Shown here: piece after piece, positions 1-10,105 of the stretch | Layout: every line of letters begins with the position of its first letter | Position numbering within the stretch: position 1 is the stretch's first letter | Assembly: GCA_905182995.1 (NCBI GenBank) | Contig: CAJJDP010000174.1 | Location: 76,081-100,281, forward strand | Source of the DNA: Paramecium octaurelia | Lineage: Eukaryota > Ciliophora > Oligohymenophorea > Peniculida > Parameciidae | DNA: 24,201 bases | Direction: 5' to 3' | The notes under the pieces: generated by a model | What the model was told of the DNA's origin: nothing | What the model saw: the letters and a program-made list of their open reading frames with translations, nothing else | Databases searched by the model: none | Position numbers and translations under genes: made by a program

Positions 1-11
1 ATGGGATAAAA

Positions 12-28
12 CCCCCCCCCCCCCCCCC
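12..28. repeat. C17 homopolymer at the left edge
   Basis: Seventeen consecutive C residues lie a few bases from the window start, in DNA that is otherwise about three-quarters A+T. They do not form the C4A2/C3A3 pattern of Paramecium telomeres, so I do not call a telomere. A contig-end artefact or a slipped homopolymer is as likely as a biological tract. Confidence 0.8.
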
Positions 29-340
29 TCTTCATATTGCTTTACAAATTACAACCAAACTGGAAAAAGTCAGAGATCTATCTAATACTCTTAAACAAAA
101 TTGAGTTAAATACAGAAATAATAATTGAGATTGAAACCGCATAATTTGACTAAGTTTCCTGTATATTATGTTAATCCGAATTAATATTTTATGATATCTG
201 TCCATCACCTAAAATTATGAAATTCTTCTTGCTAAAGTTCTATCGATACAACTTTTCAATTACATAGCGCTGGCAAGACTGAAGGATACAAAAGTATATC
301 CTGCCTTGATGAAATTATGTTGCAACCGGATATATGCTCA
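29..340. other. No gene seen
   Basis: AT-rich sequence with stops in all frames even under the ciliate code. No RNA gene, repeat or regulatory motif is recognisable. Confidence 0.5.
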
Positions 341-1177
341 TCATCCACTTTTTCCATTCTCATATCCTGATTATAGAAAGGAAGTTAAACACAAATATTT
401 TTGCTGAATTTTATTAATAAGGAGAGGGTGGTTGCTCTCATAAAATAATTAAAGCCACAAAATATATTTATAAATTGATGTTTAAAACTACAAGTTGTAG
501 CATAAAAAGATTTCATGAATTTAGAAATAAAAGTAATTGGTGAAATAAAATTAATTCATTTTTTGCGAACAAAAAAACTTTTTATATAGACTAAAATACT
601 AATTTGAATTTTTCCATGAGGAGTATAGAAAATTTAAGTTTACAAGTACTTACTTGTGAGTCAATATTTTATTTCTGAAGAAATACAGACTTGTTTGTCT
701 AAGTTGTGACATAAATAGAATTTATAATCTAAGGATTCGATCTGAATCCTTTTAAAAAAAAATAAAAATTTGAATAGTGACTAATCTATTCTTAATATTA
801 ATGAGAATTAAGATTTTATATGATTGAAACATAAATTTGTATGTAAAATCTTCTTAACTGCAAGATGGGCACTATCTTAGCATAAATTGGTCAACGCAAA
901 AGCATACTTGAACCTCAACTTTATTTAACCAACATGTGATATATTGCTATTCGTCTATCATTGAAATCCTTGATGATTAATAAATCCTCTCCATTTCCCC
1001 TTTTATAAATAGAATCCATTTTTATTCCTGATAATTCTTAAATATTGTCCTTAATTTCACTTACCAAATAATGCTATATTGCGAAAGGATGGGGTCTACC
1101 AATTCTAATACCACTTCATCTTTCACTAGCTGGATTGATTTTTTCCTAATACTTTCTTATTGTAATTAAAAATACAT
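341..1177 (-). CDS. Uncertain open frame, ciliate code, unknown product
   Basis: Read on the minus strand with TAA/TAG as glutamine, one frame has no TGA from 1297 down to the TGA at 341-343, about 318 codons. The first useful ATG is at 1175-1177, giving about 278 residues. The middle includes the peptide KDEVVLELVDPILSQYSIIW, and the C-terminal half is rich in Phe, Tyr, Asn and Gln, as random AT-rich DNA would also be. No domain, signal peptide or convincing short intron was found. A frame of this length is expected a few times by chance in 24 kb of such DNA with one stop codon. I therefore treat it as a weak candidate or the end of a decayed gene that begins further right (see 1116-1910). 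Confidence 0.2.
731..751. repeat. Perfect 8-bp inverted repeat, 5-base loop
   Basis: AAGGATTC, loop GATCT, then GAATCCTT. The arms pair perfectly. It is followed by a short A tract. It could form a small hairpin, but ciliate nuclear genes do not use bacterial-type terminators, so no function is assigned. Confidence 0.55.
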
Positions 1178-1910
1178 TTACAAAAATATCCTAATCAGTT
1201 TTCCTCTAATTTCTGATCCAATTTTCAATCTAATCTTAAAGAAACACAAGAGACTTATTTCTGCAGTGCTATTTTAATTAATCCTCTGAAATTACTCTCA
1301 CGTCTTCTTTTTACTCCTCCGCATCAATAATTCTTGTTCTTTCCCCTAAAACTTTCAATTTATTTCTTCCAATTACTTGCATCTAATACCGCCTCTTTAT
1401 ACCTCTCCTATATTTCAAGAAATATCCAATTAGGACCTATACATCCATCAAAGATATAGCGATCCATTGTCATCAATCATAATTTATATGTACTCTAACT
1501 TCCATTATTCCCTCTGTGACTTTTAAGAGTTCCTTAGTATTAGAACACTCGATCTAGTAGTTAGAACTTTTTTGATGATAGATTAAATCTTTAGTTTACA
1601 AGAGATTTAAAAATATTTTCATTACCCACATTTTGTGACCTCCAGGTCCTAAAACTTTATGTGTAGCCTTCCTCTGATTCAATCTTCCTTTCCTTCATAA
1701 TTTCCTCTTAATATTCTCTAGAACCTCATTGGGTTAATCATCTACCCAGCATTCCATCATTCTTTTTAAAATTCCTTCATTATTCTTATCCTGAGCTTTC
1801 CCTTCATTGGATACTCAGAAGAAATTTCTTAACGTCTTAAGTTCCTTGGAAAATATCCTCTGGCCATGATATTTAAATTTTATTGTTACATTTTATCAAG
1901 ATATCATAAC
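1116..1910 (-). pseudogene. Decayed coding-like stretch, unknown family
   Basis: A single minus-strand frame is protein-like over about 260 codons but has internal TGA codons at 1815-1817, 1695-1697 and 1470-1475 before the TGA at 1116-1118. Between stops it reads, for example, NEGILKRMMECWVDDQPNEV, KATHKVLGPGGHKMW and QDQIENWIRNQRKTDQD, with more varied residues and a higher G+C content than the surroundings. The stops fall in otherwise coherent text with no shift of frame, as if Trp, Gly or Arg codons had mutated to TGA. About five TGA codons would be expected by chance in this length, so the case rests on peptide quality alone. No family was recognised. The alternative is non-coding DNA that merely looks coding. 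Confidence 0.3.
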
Positions 1911-2689
1911 AGTTTCGTATAAAGAGAGCAATTAAATTAAAAATCTTTATAAGATAAGAATTTGGAACAACTATCTAAAGCATAATATATACTTAAAACA
2001 AGAAGTTTCTTCGAATAACAATGAGTCGCTTTGGACATTATATTTTGCAGGAGAAAAGAATTAGCTAAGGAATAGAAAAATTAACTGATAAGAGTTGAGG
2101 CATAATTAGTATTAAGCTTACGATAATTCCCAAGATTTCATTAATTGAGACCTCATCAATGTAAACATCAAAAACGTTTGGACTAACAAGATGCCACTTT
2201 TTTTTTTTGAGTAAATTATATTCTAGATGAATTTGTTTGTGCACTTTTAGGCAAATAGGAAGTCTAACTTTATGAGGATACTTTATTAGGTTTATTTAAT
2301 GACACCATTTCAACTTTATATCATAAATTTATGGTACTCCTAACAGTATTCATAATTAAGATCTTCATGGCAAACTCAACTTAAGCTGACTCAATCCTAA
2401 CTGTCGCTATTTTCTTTTTTTATTTACAGACTTTCACTCTTCAAATTTATCAATTGTCTTTGCAATAATGATTTCTGTTTTCGCTTAGGCGATTTTAGAA
2501 GAAAGATCATAAGTTCCAATGATTAGAACCAAATCCAACGACACTGAAACTAAATTTTATAGCTGTTTTTTTGGTATTCATGTAAAGAAACATTCTATAT
2601 TCTATGATAGCCCTTTAGTGATATAATAGCATGAAATGCTTAAAAGGGAGAAATCGTTTACTTTTATTTACTTTTTCATTCAAAAGTTT
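1911..2689. other. No gene seen
   Basis: AT-rich stretch with frequent TGA/TCA in all frames. No convincing coding, RNA or repeat element was found. Confidence 0.4.
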
Positions 2690-2840
2690 TGTCTTGTAAT
2701 ACATCCTCCTTGAAACCAGATTGTAATAGTGCCCTTTAATTTATTAGAAGGGAATGAGAAGAAGTACTATGCTCTAAAATGCTATCAATAACACAGCAAG
2801 TATGTACAACATATATATTTAATATGAAACAGTACCAGCA

Positions 2841-3288
2841 TCACAATTGCTAAATTTCTTTCTGAATTATAATCCTAACCCATATTAAATAAAATTCAGG
2901 GAAAAGTAAGCCATTTATAAACAATATACAGGTTGATGAACAGTCTTCTCCAGTATAACCATCAGCACGTAACGTAGATATTGTTGAGTTTTTTGTGCTC
3001 CTTACATGAAGAGTTTCAATCTAACTGGAAGGAGTAATGGATCTCTCGTAGTTTAACGAAATGTAAAAGTTTTCATCACCAATTGCACTACATTTATTTG
3101 TTCCTCTTAGAGTTATTAATTAATTAGGTGTTGAGCAGCTTTGAGTTCTACCGATTAGATGAGTAATAAGGACTATTTGTAATTCCAAAAAAGTTGGCAC
3201 AGTCTAAATTTACCCCTGATAAAAATCTATTAACACCATGACCAATAAAGTCATCACTAAATAATCCCTTTAGCAACCAACCTGAGTA
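2841..3288 (-). pseudogene. Frame-shifted cysteine-containing coding relic
   Basis: Two minus-strand frames join end to end to give protein-like sequence, though neither is open throughout. The upstream part (about 3288 down to 3150) includes SDDFIGHGVNRFLSGVNLDC and ANFFGITNSPYYSSNR. The text then continues in another frame as CSTPNQLITLRGTNKCSAIG and, near 2930-2960, RADGYTGEDCSSTC, which resembles an EGF-like or disulphide-rich turn. No Paramecium-sized intron (18-35 bases with GT and AG) of the right length bridges the switch, so a one-base insertion or a two-base deletion is the simplest reading. A further in-frame TGA lies just upstream of NFKSYTDTQVGC. The product would be a secreted or extracellular domain. 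The family is not recognised. Confidence 0.35.
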
Positions 3289-3756
3289 TCAGTATAAGAT
3301 TTGAAATTTCAAATATGATGAAAAATATCAATTCTAGCTATCTAAACTTGGTAATAGGGAATGCCAAAATAATTAGAAATTAATACTCAGTTTATACTAG
3401 ATAAATGTCAAGAGACATAGCTGATTTCTATCCATAAATTAAGCATTTGCATTTTTCTATTAATATTAATTCTATAATTACCAGCAATGGCAAAACTTTA
3501 AAAATCAAATATATTTGGACAAAGATTTGAGTAATGATTAATGTTGGTATATATAACTTCTTTCACACAACTTATGAAGTACATTAGAGAATGTAGTTGC
3601 TTTAATAAGCCCAAATTACAGAACATCCATATTTACAGATCATGTCAAGCAAATATTATGTCACCAGTAAAGCCACACAATATTAACAACTATATTTGTC
3701 ACTCCATTAGGGTAAAGGAGGATATACCAATCATGAAATATAGATTAATTTGATGA

Positions 3757-3906
3757 TCACAACAATTATACTATATAAATAAATATCTATAGAATGATTA
3801 AATTTTTTTGTGTGTCATCATAGTGTCCATCAAAACAGCATTCAAAGTAACCAGCCGTATTAAAGCATGCAATATAATATTTAAATTCAACTGACGTGTT
3901 AAACAT
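3757..3906 (-). pseudogene. Short cysteine-rich coding fragment
   Basis: A 50-codon minus-strand frame from an ATG at 3904-3906 to the TGA at 3757-3759 includes the peptide ACFNTAGYFECCFDGHYDD, with three Cys in eleven residues. It lies just upstream, in the same orientation, of the relic at 2841-3288 and may be an earlier exon of the same decayed extracellular-protein gene. It has no signal peptide of its own, and its 3' part becomes AT-rich and uninformative. Confidence 0.25.
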
Positions 3907-4057
3907 CTTAATTCAATGATATTGCTTGAACTAAAAGGTTTCTTGTGTTACACCTATTTATTTCAGTATTATACTAAAGTACAAATTTAAGGAATAGCAT
4001 TGAGCAAATTAAATAGTATGATATTAAATATAGTACACAAGCAGGATATGGTGATGT

Positions 4058-4552
4058 ATGACATAAATGTTTACATTGAACAAGTAAATATGCATATTTA
4101 CATGGATTATTTAATACAATTATGAATGCATTTATTTTCAGCTGCTATCAAATAGTTCAAGCAACTACAGAGAAAATATCTGTCCTGATTATAAAGCATG
4201 CGTTTACTTTGATCATGCTTGTAAGAAGAAAATTTATCCATTTAGAGCACATAGAAAGCAGTAGCTCAAAAGTACGAAGTATAATTCGTAGGATCAGAGT
4301 TCAATCAATTAGAAGGATCAGCACTTAAATGACAACAGACGTGCATTTTCTTACAAGGTAGTTTTTGCATGTTAACACAAGGAACACAAAGAACCAAATG
4401 TTTAGGATTTGCTAGAAAATCTTATGGAGTTCATCTAAACAATTATGCATTAGTCACAGAATCTTTGTAGGCTTTGCACGATCCAGAGGAATCTAATTAT
4501 ATATTGTTAAGGAAGCATAAGAAAGGGTTATAGTGCTGTAGTACCAAAGTGA
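4058..4552 (+). CDS. Uncertain open frame overlapping a better coding frame
   Basis: Under the ciliate code this frame runs from ATG 4058 to TGA 4550-4552, 164 residues, and includes CPDYKACVYFDHACKKK, which could look zinc-binding. It overlaps, in a different frame, the stretch 4213-5031, whose translation is more convincing. At most one is real. Its 3' part is repeated after the N at 5602, but its first 138 bases are not, so the second copy lacks the start. Confidence 0.15.
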
Positions 4553-5031
4553 GCTTAAGAACACGTCAGATTTTGCATCAAAAGAATCGGACATGCTCGA
4601 ATCTTTATCATAAGAAATGTGATAATATCTTTAATTATTAGATGAATAGTATGAGCACATTAAGCAAAGTAAGTATAACTGAAAGCAGTTCTAGTACATT
4701 CTTAGGGGATGAATAACGCATCTTTAAGTTAACAAGAAAACTAAAAGTATAGTGCCTCTCATTAATTAAGATTCAGTGTTGTAGTATCTCAAGTCCAATA
4801 ATTATAGTAAATAAATAGTAAAATAAAAACATAGAGTCCCTTTGGACTCTAACTACTAATGCACAAAGAAGAAAAGTTGAAATAATAACAATCAGCAATA
4901 GGGGAGGCGTATTTGGAGTTTACATTCAAAGTAGTAGGCAGATTTTCAGTAAGTATATGGCAGTATATTTATTAGTTGTTGCAAAAAATAGTTGTAGTAA
5001 ATATATGTCGTTGTAACCCAATATGCATTGA
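4213..5031 (+). pseudogene. Decayed coding stretch, unknown product (copy 1)
   Basis: The plus-strand frame ending at TGA 5029-5031 is open for 232 codons back to a TGA at 4330-4332, and continues coherently in the same frame for 39 more codons to 4213. Peptides such as QKAVAQKYEVQFVGSEF, SYGVHLNNYALVTESLQALH and SKVSITESSSSTFLGDEQRI look like real protein. The single internal TGA sits between ALK and QQTC. The last third (after about 4750) becomes less protein-like. No domain is recognised. It may be a broken gene or one exon of a gene whose other parts I cannot place. Its perfect repetition at 5620-6438 follows from the duplicated block. Confidence 0.35.
4832..4851. repeat. Perfect 8-bp inverted repeat, 4-base loop
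   Basis: TAGAGTCC, loop CTTT, GGACTCTA. The same hairpin recurs at 6239-6258 because it lies inside the duplicated block. No function can be assigned. Confidence 0.55.
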
Positions 5032-5601
5032 TTCACTCATGCATGAAAAGTAAACCTAAAAATAAGGATGAGAAGAAGTCGCCGCTTATGCTTGATATGG
5101 ATTGATAGAGGTTTCAATGCATCTTCATTAATTGAAATTGTATGAGTATTATTAACAATTAATATTTTGACATTTCCTATAATCCTACACAATACCGTAT
5201 AGAATAGAAACCTAAAGTTGCATCACTAATTGTTTTTAATATGGCTGAATTTCATGAAATCTAGTTTTGAAAAAAACTTGGACAGATAAATCATGAATAT
5301 AGGCATTTAGCATTGAACACAAAAGTGGATGATTATCTATCATGTAAACTACTCATACTAGAAGCTCCTTAAAAATTAAATCCTCAAAAAAAAAGATAGT
5401 TTATCAAATCCAGTAAAGGGGATTATTAAAAATTTTAAATTTGAAGACTTAGGTCGTTAATTATCTTTATGATAAACAATTTTTCGATAATCAACCTCTC
5501 AATGAAGTGAGAAATTTATTTGAATAGAAAAAAAACTTCAAAGTAGACTCATGCTTATTATTAATCATTCTGGCGGTGTTCTATTAAATATCTCTAGTCA
5601 T

Positions 5602-5602
5602 N
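5602..5602. other. Assembly join (single N)
   Basis: The only ambiguous base in the window. It separates two identical 1406-base blocks and so marks an artificial contig junction, not a true gap of one base. Confidence 0.95.
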
Positions 5603-7008
5603 GCATGCGTTTACTTTGATCATGCTTGTAAGAAGAAAATTTATCCATTTAGAGCACATAGAAAGCAGTAGCTCAAAAGTACGAAGTATAATTCGTAGGA
5701 TCAGAGTTCAATCAATTAGAAGGATCAGCACTTAAATGACAACAGACGTGCATTTTCTTACAAGGTAGTTTTTGCATGTTAACACAAGGAACACAAAGAA
5801 CCAAATGTTTAGGATTTGCTAGAAAATCTTATGGAGTTCATCTAAACAATTATGCATTAGTCACAGAATCTTTGTAGGCTTTGCACGATCCAGAGGAATC
5901 TAATTATATATTGTTAAGGAAGCATAAGAAAGGGTTATAGTGCTGTAGTACCAAAGTGAGCTTAAGAACACGTCAGATTTTGCATCAAAAGAATCGGACA
6001 TGCTCGAATCTTTATCATAAGAAATGTGATAATATCTTTAATTATTAGATGAATAGTATGAGCACATTAAGCAAAGTAAGTATAACTGAAAGCAGTTCTA
6101 GTACATTCTTAGGGGATGAATAACGCATCTTTAAGTTAACAAGAAAACTAAAAGTATAGTGCCTCTCATTAATTAAGATTCAGTGTTGTAGTATCTCAAG
6201 TCCAATAATTATAGTAAATAAATAGTAAAATAAAAACATAGAGTCCCTTTGGACTCTAACTACTAATGCACAAAGAAGAAAAGTTGAAATAATAACAATC
6301 AGCAATAGGGGAGGCGTATTTGGAGTTTACATTCAAAGTAGTAGGCAGATTTTCAGTAAGTATATGGCAGTATATTTATTAGTTGTTGCAAAAAATAGTT
6401 GTAGTAAATATATGTCGTTGTAACCCAATATGCATTGATTCACTCATGCATGAAAAGTAAACCTAAAAATAAGGATGAGAAGAAGTCGCCGCTTATGCTT
6501 GATATGGATTGATAGAGGTTTCAATGCATCTTCATTAATTGAAATTGTATGAGTATTATTAACAATTAATATTTTGACATTTCCTATAATCCTACACAAT
6601 ACCGTATAGAATAGAAACCTAAAGTTGCATCACTAATTGTTTTTAATATGGCTGAATTTCATGAAATCTAGTTTTGAAAAAAACTTGGACAGATAAATCA
6701 TGAATATAGGCATTTAGCATTGAACACAAAAGTGGATGATTATCTATCATGTAAACTACTCATACTAGAAGCTCCTTAAAAATTAAATCCTCAAAAAAAA
6801 AGATAGTTTATCAAATCCAGTAAAGGGGATTATTAAAAATTTTAAATTTGAAGACTTAGGTCGTTAATTATCTTTATGATAAACAATTTTTCGATAATCA
6901 ACCTCTCAATGAAGTGAGAAATTTATTTGAATAGAAAAAAAACTTCAAAGTAGACTCATGCTTATTATTAATCATTCTGGCGGTGTTCTATTAAATATCT
7001 CTAGTCAT
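5603..7008. repeat. 1406-bp direct duplication, copy 2
   Basis: Identical, as far as compared, to 4196-5601. At 7008 the sequence continues into unique DNA, while copy 1 stops at the N. This is what an unmerged contig overlap looks like. If so, the true locus holds one copy and the window is 1407 bases too long. Confidence 0.95.
5620..6438 (+). pseudogene. Decayed coding stretch, unknown product (copy 2)
   Basis: Exact second copy of the stretch at 4213-5031, with the internal TGA at 5737-5739 and the final TGA at 6436-6438. If the duplication is an assembly artefact, this is the same locus as copy 1. Confidence 0.35.
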
Positions 7009-7181
7009 CTATAATCACTATTGCTTTGACAACTGTAATCCTTAACTACAACTGTAGTATTTTTATGACTACATGGTGCACCTGTATTCATAATAAAAAT
7101 GAGGTACATGAGATCAATCTTGTAAACGATTTACTTATTTTTCGTATATATATATATTTCTGCTTCAATGGATTGTAATGA
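6439..7181 (+). other. Fragmentary coding-like frames
   Basis: Downstream of the preceding relic the plus strand holds short protein-like pieces in changing frames: SKPKNKDEKKSPLMLDMD ending in TGA near 6510, NHEYRHLALNTKVDDYLSCK near 6700-6760, and a hydrophobic segment CLLLIILAVFYQISLV near 6960-7006 that crosses the end of the duplicated block without a break. The last could be a membrane helix. Frames change too often for an intact gene, and no short introns that would fix them were found. The part up to 7008 also exists at 5032-5601. Confidence 0.25.
7147..7158. repeat. Short TA dinucleotide repeat
   Basis: A run of alternating T and A of about a dozen bases within AT-rich DNA. It is common in such genomes and has no assigned role. 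Confidence 0.5.
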
Positions 7182-7529
7182 CATAAAGAATCACATGATC
7201 ATGCCTGTTTCGACAGCTTATAAGATTCTTCTATCAATAAAATTAAAGATTGCCTTGAAGTGTCAAAGGAAGCACTAGTTCTCATGAGAATAGTACTGCC
7301 ACAGAGAGTTGTCAGATAAGGAACGTCCTCAAAAAGTGTAAGCTGTTAGAACAATTGTTCCTAGCAATGTCCCTTAAATTTTCCTTTTTTAGCAATTTAT
7401 ATTAAAAAATAAATTAAAAATCTTAGCAAAAATGAATATCTCTTTTATCATAAATTACATTATCAAAATTTCAAACAGGAAGTAAATCAATATCAATCAA
7501 GATATTTACTATTAAAAATTCTATATTGA
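7182..7529 (+). pseudogene. Coding-like fragment, unknown product
   Basis: A 115-codon frame from the TGA at 7179-7181 to the TGA at 7527-7529. Its first two-thirds are protein-like (SSINKIKDCLEVSKEAL, MRIVLPQRVVRQGTSS, then CQNNCSQQC). The last third drifts into Lys/Asn/Tyr-rich text. It has no clear start codon or domain. It probably belongs to the same decayed plus-strand locus as the pieces to its left. Confidence 0.3.
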
Positions 7530-8455
7530 TTTTAGTTAATCATTATAAGTACACATTTTAATAATATATACATTTACGTTTTTTAATTTTAAAAAATTAA
7601 CTAAGAAAACGAAGTTCCATTGCTAATTAAATAAATATAAAAAGGAAGTACAAGTATCTTGTTATTTTTTTGTTTGTTATTCACAAAGATTTGCCACTCC
7701 AAAGCAAATTTTTAGTTTGGTTTAACAATTTGTACAACTTTAATTTATCAATATGAACTTCATGTGAAAATATTATCTCTTCATTTCTAATATTGTTGCA
7801 CTGCCTCCATAATCATAATTATCTTTAATGAAATTGTTGGTATTGATACTAATATATATCCCTTTTATTTATTCAATGTTTGTAGAAATTATAGGAAAGT
7901 AACTAATATAAAATAAATTAAAATTTTTTAAATGATTGAGATTTGATCAGAATTAGCAATCACATATAAAGATTTTATAGTTACGATGCTGATTTTGGAT
8001 TTACTTAAGAAAATAAATTATTCTTTTAATATTCGTTTCATAGATGAATATTAAGATACACTGTTGAACCTCAATCCAAACCATTTTCATTACATTTTAA
8101 TTAGCATATAAAATTGATTTTATTTAAAAACTTAATTTTTTTAAATTCATTACCTATTCTCTATAATTTTAATTTAAGCAAATCTTATAGTAATGAAGAC
8201 TTATTTTCTCCTTATTAAAATATAATCTTGTCTTTACAATAAGGTTCTGATTTCTAGGCAAATAATTTGAATTCATAATAATTCTTTTTTACCTACTGTC
8301 TCTATAGAAAAGTCTTAAAAATGAAAAATTAGATAATCAATACCAAGAAGCTATTGTTATTAAGTATCATAAATTATCTTTAATCGGAAAAAAAGGTAAA
8401 TTACTCAGTATGTAGGCAAGTAAATAAAACTCGAATTTATTTCCACAATATTTGA
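7530..8455. other. Very AT-rich, no gene called
   Basis: Low-complexity A/T-rich sequence. Short plus-strand frames around 7740-7930 and 7980-8120 read acceptably but are ended by TGA within 30-70 codons and give no family clue. They could be the 5' part of the decayed gene that follows. Confidence 0.35.
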
Positions 8456-10102
8456 ATCATCCATCAATAAAAATTTAATTGTATTCTGTTCAATGTTATT
8501 AATGTAACTTTAAAGAAATATATTGGTTGTAAGAATTATTTTTTGATTTTCTGGTGATATCATACATTATCAACATAAAACAAAATCTTGGTTCATAAAT
8601 CAACAATCTAAATTTTTTTTATCTCCTAAAGTTTTCATCAAAAGAAAATCAAGAATAGGGTAGAAGGTTTAAAAATAAATGAACCTGAATTTTATAATTT
8701 ACAGGATATATTTTTATAATTTACAACATTAACTTCATAGCTATATTAAAAAATACTTCCATGCTAAATTGTTTCTTTATTTGATCATTTATTGCTTACT
8801 TTTTTTCTAATTCCTCTAAAGTTTGAATTCATCACTTAGATTAAATAACCTCTCTTAAATTCTCAATACTCTTAGGTAAAAATCATGAATAGGATTATTA
8901 AAATAATAGATGAGCTTTTGTTTCATTCTGAGTTTGATAATTATTTATGCAAAATAATTTTCTTGTTTGATTTTGTGCTTTATAAAATAACACTTATTAA
9001 ATAGATCACTGATTCTATGCTGTCACATTATAATTCTTTAATAGAACTGAAAAAGATCCTTTAATTACTAAAAAGGATTAAAGATCATGGACATGAATTA
9101 TTAGCCCTAAATTATTTTCATTTATACTTCTTAACATTGAAAGGATCATGAATTTACAGGGTTGAGAATTAAGTACATTTTATGTTGATTATGAAAATAT
9201 ATAATGAGATGACTTTTGATTCGAATAAAGATTAATAAACTTAGATAAGTATTTGGAATTAATAAAAATTGGAATAGTTTTGGAGTGTTTGTTTAAATAT
9301 AAACTCATTCATATTAAATTGAGAATAAAAATATAAAAAGATAATATAATTATTGGATAAAATGAAATTAGCAAATAAATCAAATACCTTTTGGTTTGAC
9401 CTTACGAATTCATTTAACCTCTCCTTTGATAAGATTGAAATCAATATGAGAAATTTTATATTTCCCCTGCTATAAATTAATTGTCGATCTAAATATTTAT
9501 AATCAGAAAATTATTAATTTATATATTTGATGATAGCCCTTTTTTTCTTTCAATAAAACTTAATGATATTCAAGAAGTACCATTTTTGTTATATAGATTT
9601 CTTTTGGTTTCTAATCAGAATCATACTCAACCATCATTTACAATTTAAATAATTTTATATATCAAATGTTCTTGGTTTAATTGAGAGTATGAATATTATA
9701 TAAATCATGGTGCTAATTATAAAAAAAATATCGATAGGCTATTAAGGCCCAATCCAAAATATTCATTCGTTATTATATCCGGTTTCAAAATTATTTTTCG
9801 TTTAACCTTTAATCTAACATAAGACACTGATATATTTCTAGTTAACCTCTAAACCTAATTATTAAATTGATTTAGCGTAAGAATGTTGGGTTCCCTTTAT
9901 TGAAGTTTTAATAATCAAAATTTAAATGAAGAAAATTTTATTTTTTTTTAAGTCTTACTTCACATTTTAGAATCACAATATCGTTTACAAGTTAACAGAA
10001 ATTGAGAACAAAACACCCCATTACAAGAATCAAACTAACAGCTTTTTCTCTTTAAATTTAATTTCTTGTATTAATATATAATATAGCTTATGTGTGATAG
10101 AA
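8456..10102 (+). pseudogene. Decayed large gene, possibly a multi-pass membrane protein
   Basis: One plus-strand frame runs from 8456 to the TGA at 10103-10105, about 549 codons, with only three internal TGA codons (8555-8557, 9149-9151, 9320-9322). About ten would be expected by chance. The open blocks are 33, 197, 56 and 260 codons, all in the same frame. The translation is coherent: KNRVEGLKINEPEFYNLQD, QIVSLFDHLLLTFFLIPLKF, LFHSEFDNYLCKIIFLFDFV, RIKDHGHELLALNYFHLYFL and QQKLEQFWSVCLNINSFILN. Hydrophobic stretches suggest membrane helices in the first third. The FW-containing segment recalls large ciliate multi-pass sensor-like proteins, but I cannot confirm a family. With no start codon or intron resolved, a pseudogene is the best call. 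A live gene with programmed or erroneous TGA codons is the alternative. Confidence 0.4.
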
Positions 10103-10105
10103 TGA

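Larger units (their letters stand above)
4196..5601. repeat. 1406-bp direct duplication, copy 1
   Basis: This block is repeated in full at 5603-7008 with a constant offset of 1407 bases. Line-by-line comparison shows no difference. It ends directly at the single N at 5602. The most economical reading is that one contig ended at 5601 and the next began at 4196-equivalent sequence, and that the two were placed side by side instead of being overlapped. Confidence 0.95.

Noticed and set aside
1..60. Telomere at the left end
   Set aside because: The C run is a plain homopolymer with no CCCCAA or CCCAAA repeats.
3541..3753. Plus-strand frame beginning MLVYITSF
   Set aside because: It is antisense to a minus-strand coding-like region and has no domain or composition typical of a gene.
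4122..4328. Standard-code plus-strand frame beginning MNAFIFSCYQ
   Set aside because: It overlaps two better frames. Its Arg/Ile/Ser-rich 3' end looks like an out-of-frame reading.
4832..4851. Rho-independent terminator
   Set aside because: It is a short hairpin in a eukaryotic nuclear sequence, not followed by a T run and not at a gene end.
4196..7008. A true tandem gene duplication or transposon
   Set aside because: There are no differences between copies, the border lies exactly at an N, and no terminal inverted repeats or target-site duplication are present.
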